Both the position numbers and the translations under genes were made by a program. The notes under the pieces are model-generated. The model searched no databases. It saw only the letters and a program-made list of their open reading frames with translations, and was not told the DNA's origin. Below are positions 63,501 through 64,000 of a stretch of 64,000 bases of DNA, piece after piece (the first letter of the stretch is position 1; every line of letters begins with the position of its first letter). This DNA is from Diprion similis (lineage: Eukaryota; Arthropoda; Insecta; Hymenoptera; Diprionidae): positions 24,268,501 through 24,332,500 of the forward strand of contig NC_060112.1 in assembly GCF_021155765.1 (NCBI RefSeq). The letters are read 5' to 3'.

Positions 63501-64000
63501 CGGTTGACCGACTGCAAATATTTGGCAAATATGGGGATAATTTTTTTTTTTTTTGTATTTTTATTTTGTTTTTTCAGTATCTTTCTCACGTAGCGCCGTG
63601 ACGAAGAGCGAGTGACGTCTGTCGCTGGTGAATGTGTATACAGAGGTGTAACCCCACCTACACGTACCTTAGAGCAGCGCTGAAGACACCGGATATGAAA
63701 AGGCCCGGAAGCCCGGGTACACTCTCGGCAATTTCCATGACGAAAAACGGTAGCAGCTGATCCGCCTTATTTATTTGCTGAAAGCCAGAGACGGAGGACG
63801 CTCCTTTATTACATTAACAAATTTCTTCATGCACGGTACATACTGTTGCATACATGTGTATACATATATACATACATATATATGCGTGTATAAAGGAACA
63901 ATACGTGTTTAATGGGTACACAAAGCGTACTCCTGAGGCAGCGAAAAGATGAATTACCTTTGTCGTAATGGGATCGCATTTGTGAAACGCTGCGTATATG
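60558..64000 (-). CDS. SLC5-family sodium-coupled solute transporter, C-terminal part
   Basis: Seven exons on the minus strand join in phase: 64000-63958 (cut by the window), 63777-63668, 63319-63136, 62830-62744, 61547-61363, 60909-60726 and 60605-60558; together 279 residues. The signature is GLPGLFISGVFSAALS then TMSTGLNSMSGVIYEDMI, typical of SLC5 sodium symporters and especially of the sodium-coupled monocarboxylate and multivitamin transporters. Later segments ITAGPLLGVFTLGMFFPYAN, GALTGGILSVFFVAWISF and WYTWVGFLVAILVGLFVSWI are membrane spans. The loop after the second of these has Cys and NVS/NST sites, as expected for an extracellular glycosylated loop. The cytoplasmic tail is short and ends LTELAKVNQSETSQ. 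It moves small solutes into the cell using the sodium gradient. The substrate cannot be told; the first half lies to the right. Confidence 0.93.

Noticed and set aside
1..64000. CRISPR arrays, prophage, bacterial operons or toxin systems
   Set aside because: Introns, insect gene families and repeat style show eukaryotic nuclear DNA; no direct-repeat/spacer array was seen.

Overview
The window reads as insect nuclear DNA. It has GT-AG introns, AT-rich intergenic DNA full of microsatellites, degenerate TTAGG-type repeats (TTAGG is the common insect telomere unit) and insect/metazoan gene families. The overall style would suit a hymenopteran such as a sawfly, but the species is inference only. 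No bacterial, viral, CRISPR or rRNA/tRNA features were found.

Layout. (1) 308-1646, minus: N-terminal exons of a RING/B-box/coiled-coil (TRIM-type) E3 ligase; any C-terminal exons lie beyond base 1. (2) 3196-3690: a 170-bp tandem repeat. (3) 3886-5958, plus: complete three-exon XXYLT1, the xylosyltransferase that extends O-glucose glycans on EGF repeats. (4) 7870-20053, minus: a complete cordon-bleu (Cobl)-like actin regulator. Eleven coding exons can be joined in phase to give 1871 residues, with a ubiquitin-like Cobl domain, KRAP-like proline-rich motifs and one C-terminal WH2 motif. An alternative, unspliced terminal exon gives an 884-residue form without WH2. Its first coding exon has a splice acceptor just before the ATG, so its promoter lies farther right. 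(5) 20.1-55.3 kb: about 35 kb without a convincing coding exon. It is probably 5' introns and upstream DNA of the Cobl gene, filled with foldback elements, short TIR elements, dispersed repeats, TTAGG-like sequence and homopolymers. Two GC-rich islands (about 50.5 and 53.1-53.7 kb) are candidate promoters. (6) 55321-56454, minus: an unidentified conserved-looking gene whose exons join in phase but carry one in-frame TAG. (7) 57284-58518, plus: complete CNOT9 (Rcd-1/CAF40). (8) 60558-64000, minus: C-terminal part of an SLC5-family sodium-coupled solute transporter, running off the right edge.

The genes have unrelated housekeeping or cell-biological roles and do not form a pathway. XXYLT1 and Cobl are convergent with close poly(A) signals, as are CNOT9 and the SLC5 gene. 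The TRIM and XXYLT1 genes are divergent, as are the unknown gene and CNOT9. The main unusual points are the in-frame stop in the unknown gene, the isoform-splitting internal donor in Cobl, and four inverted-repeat (foldback) elements in the presumed Cobl upstream region. All exon joins were worked out by eye from reading frame and splice-site sequence, without transcripts or alignments.
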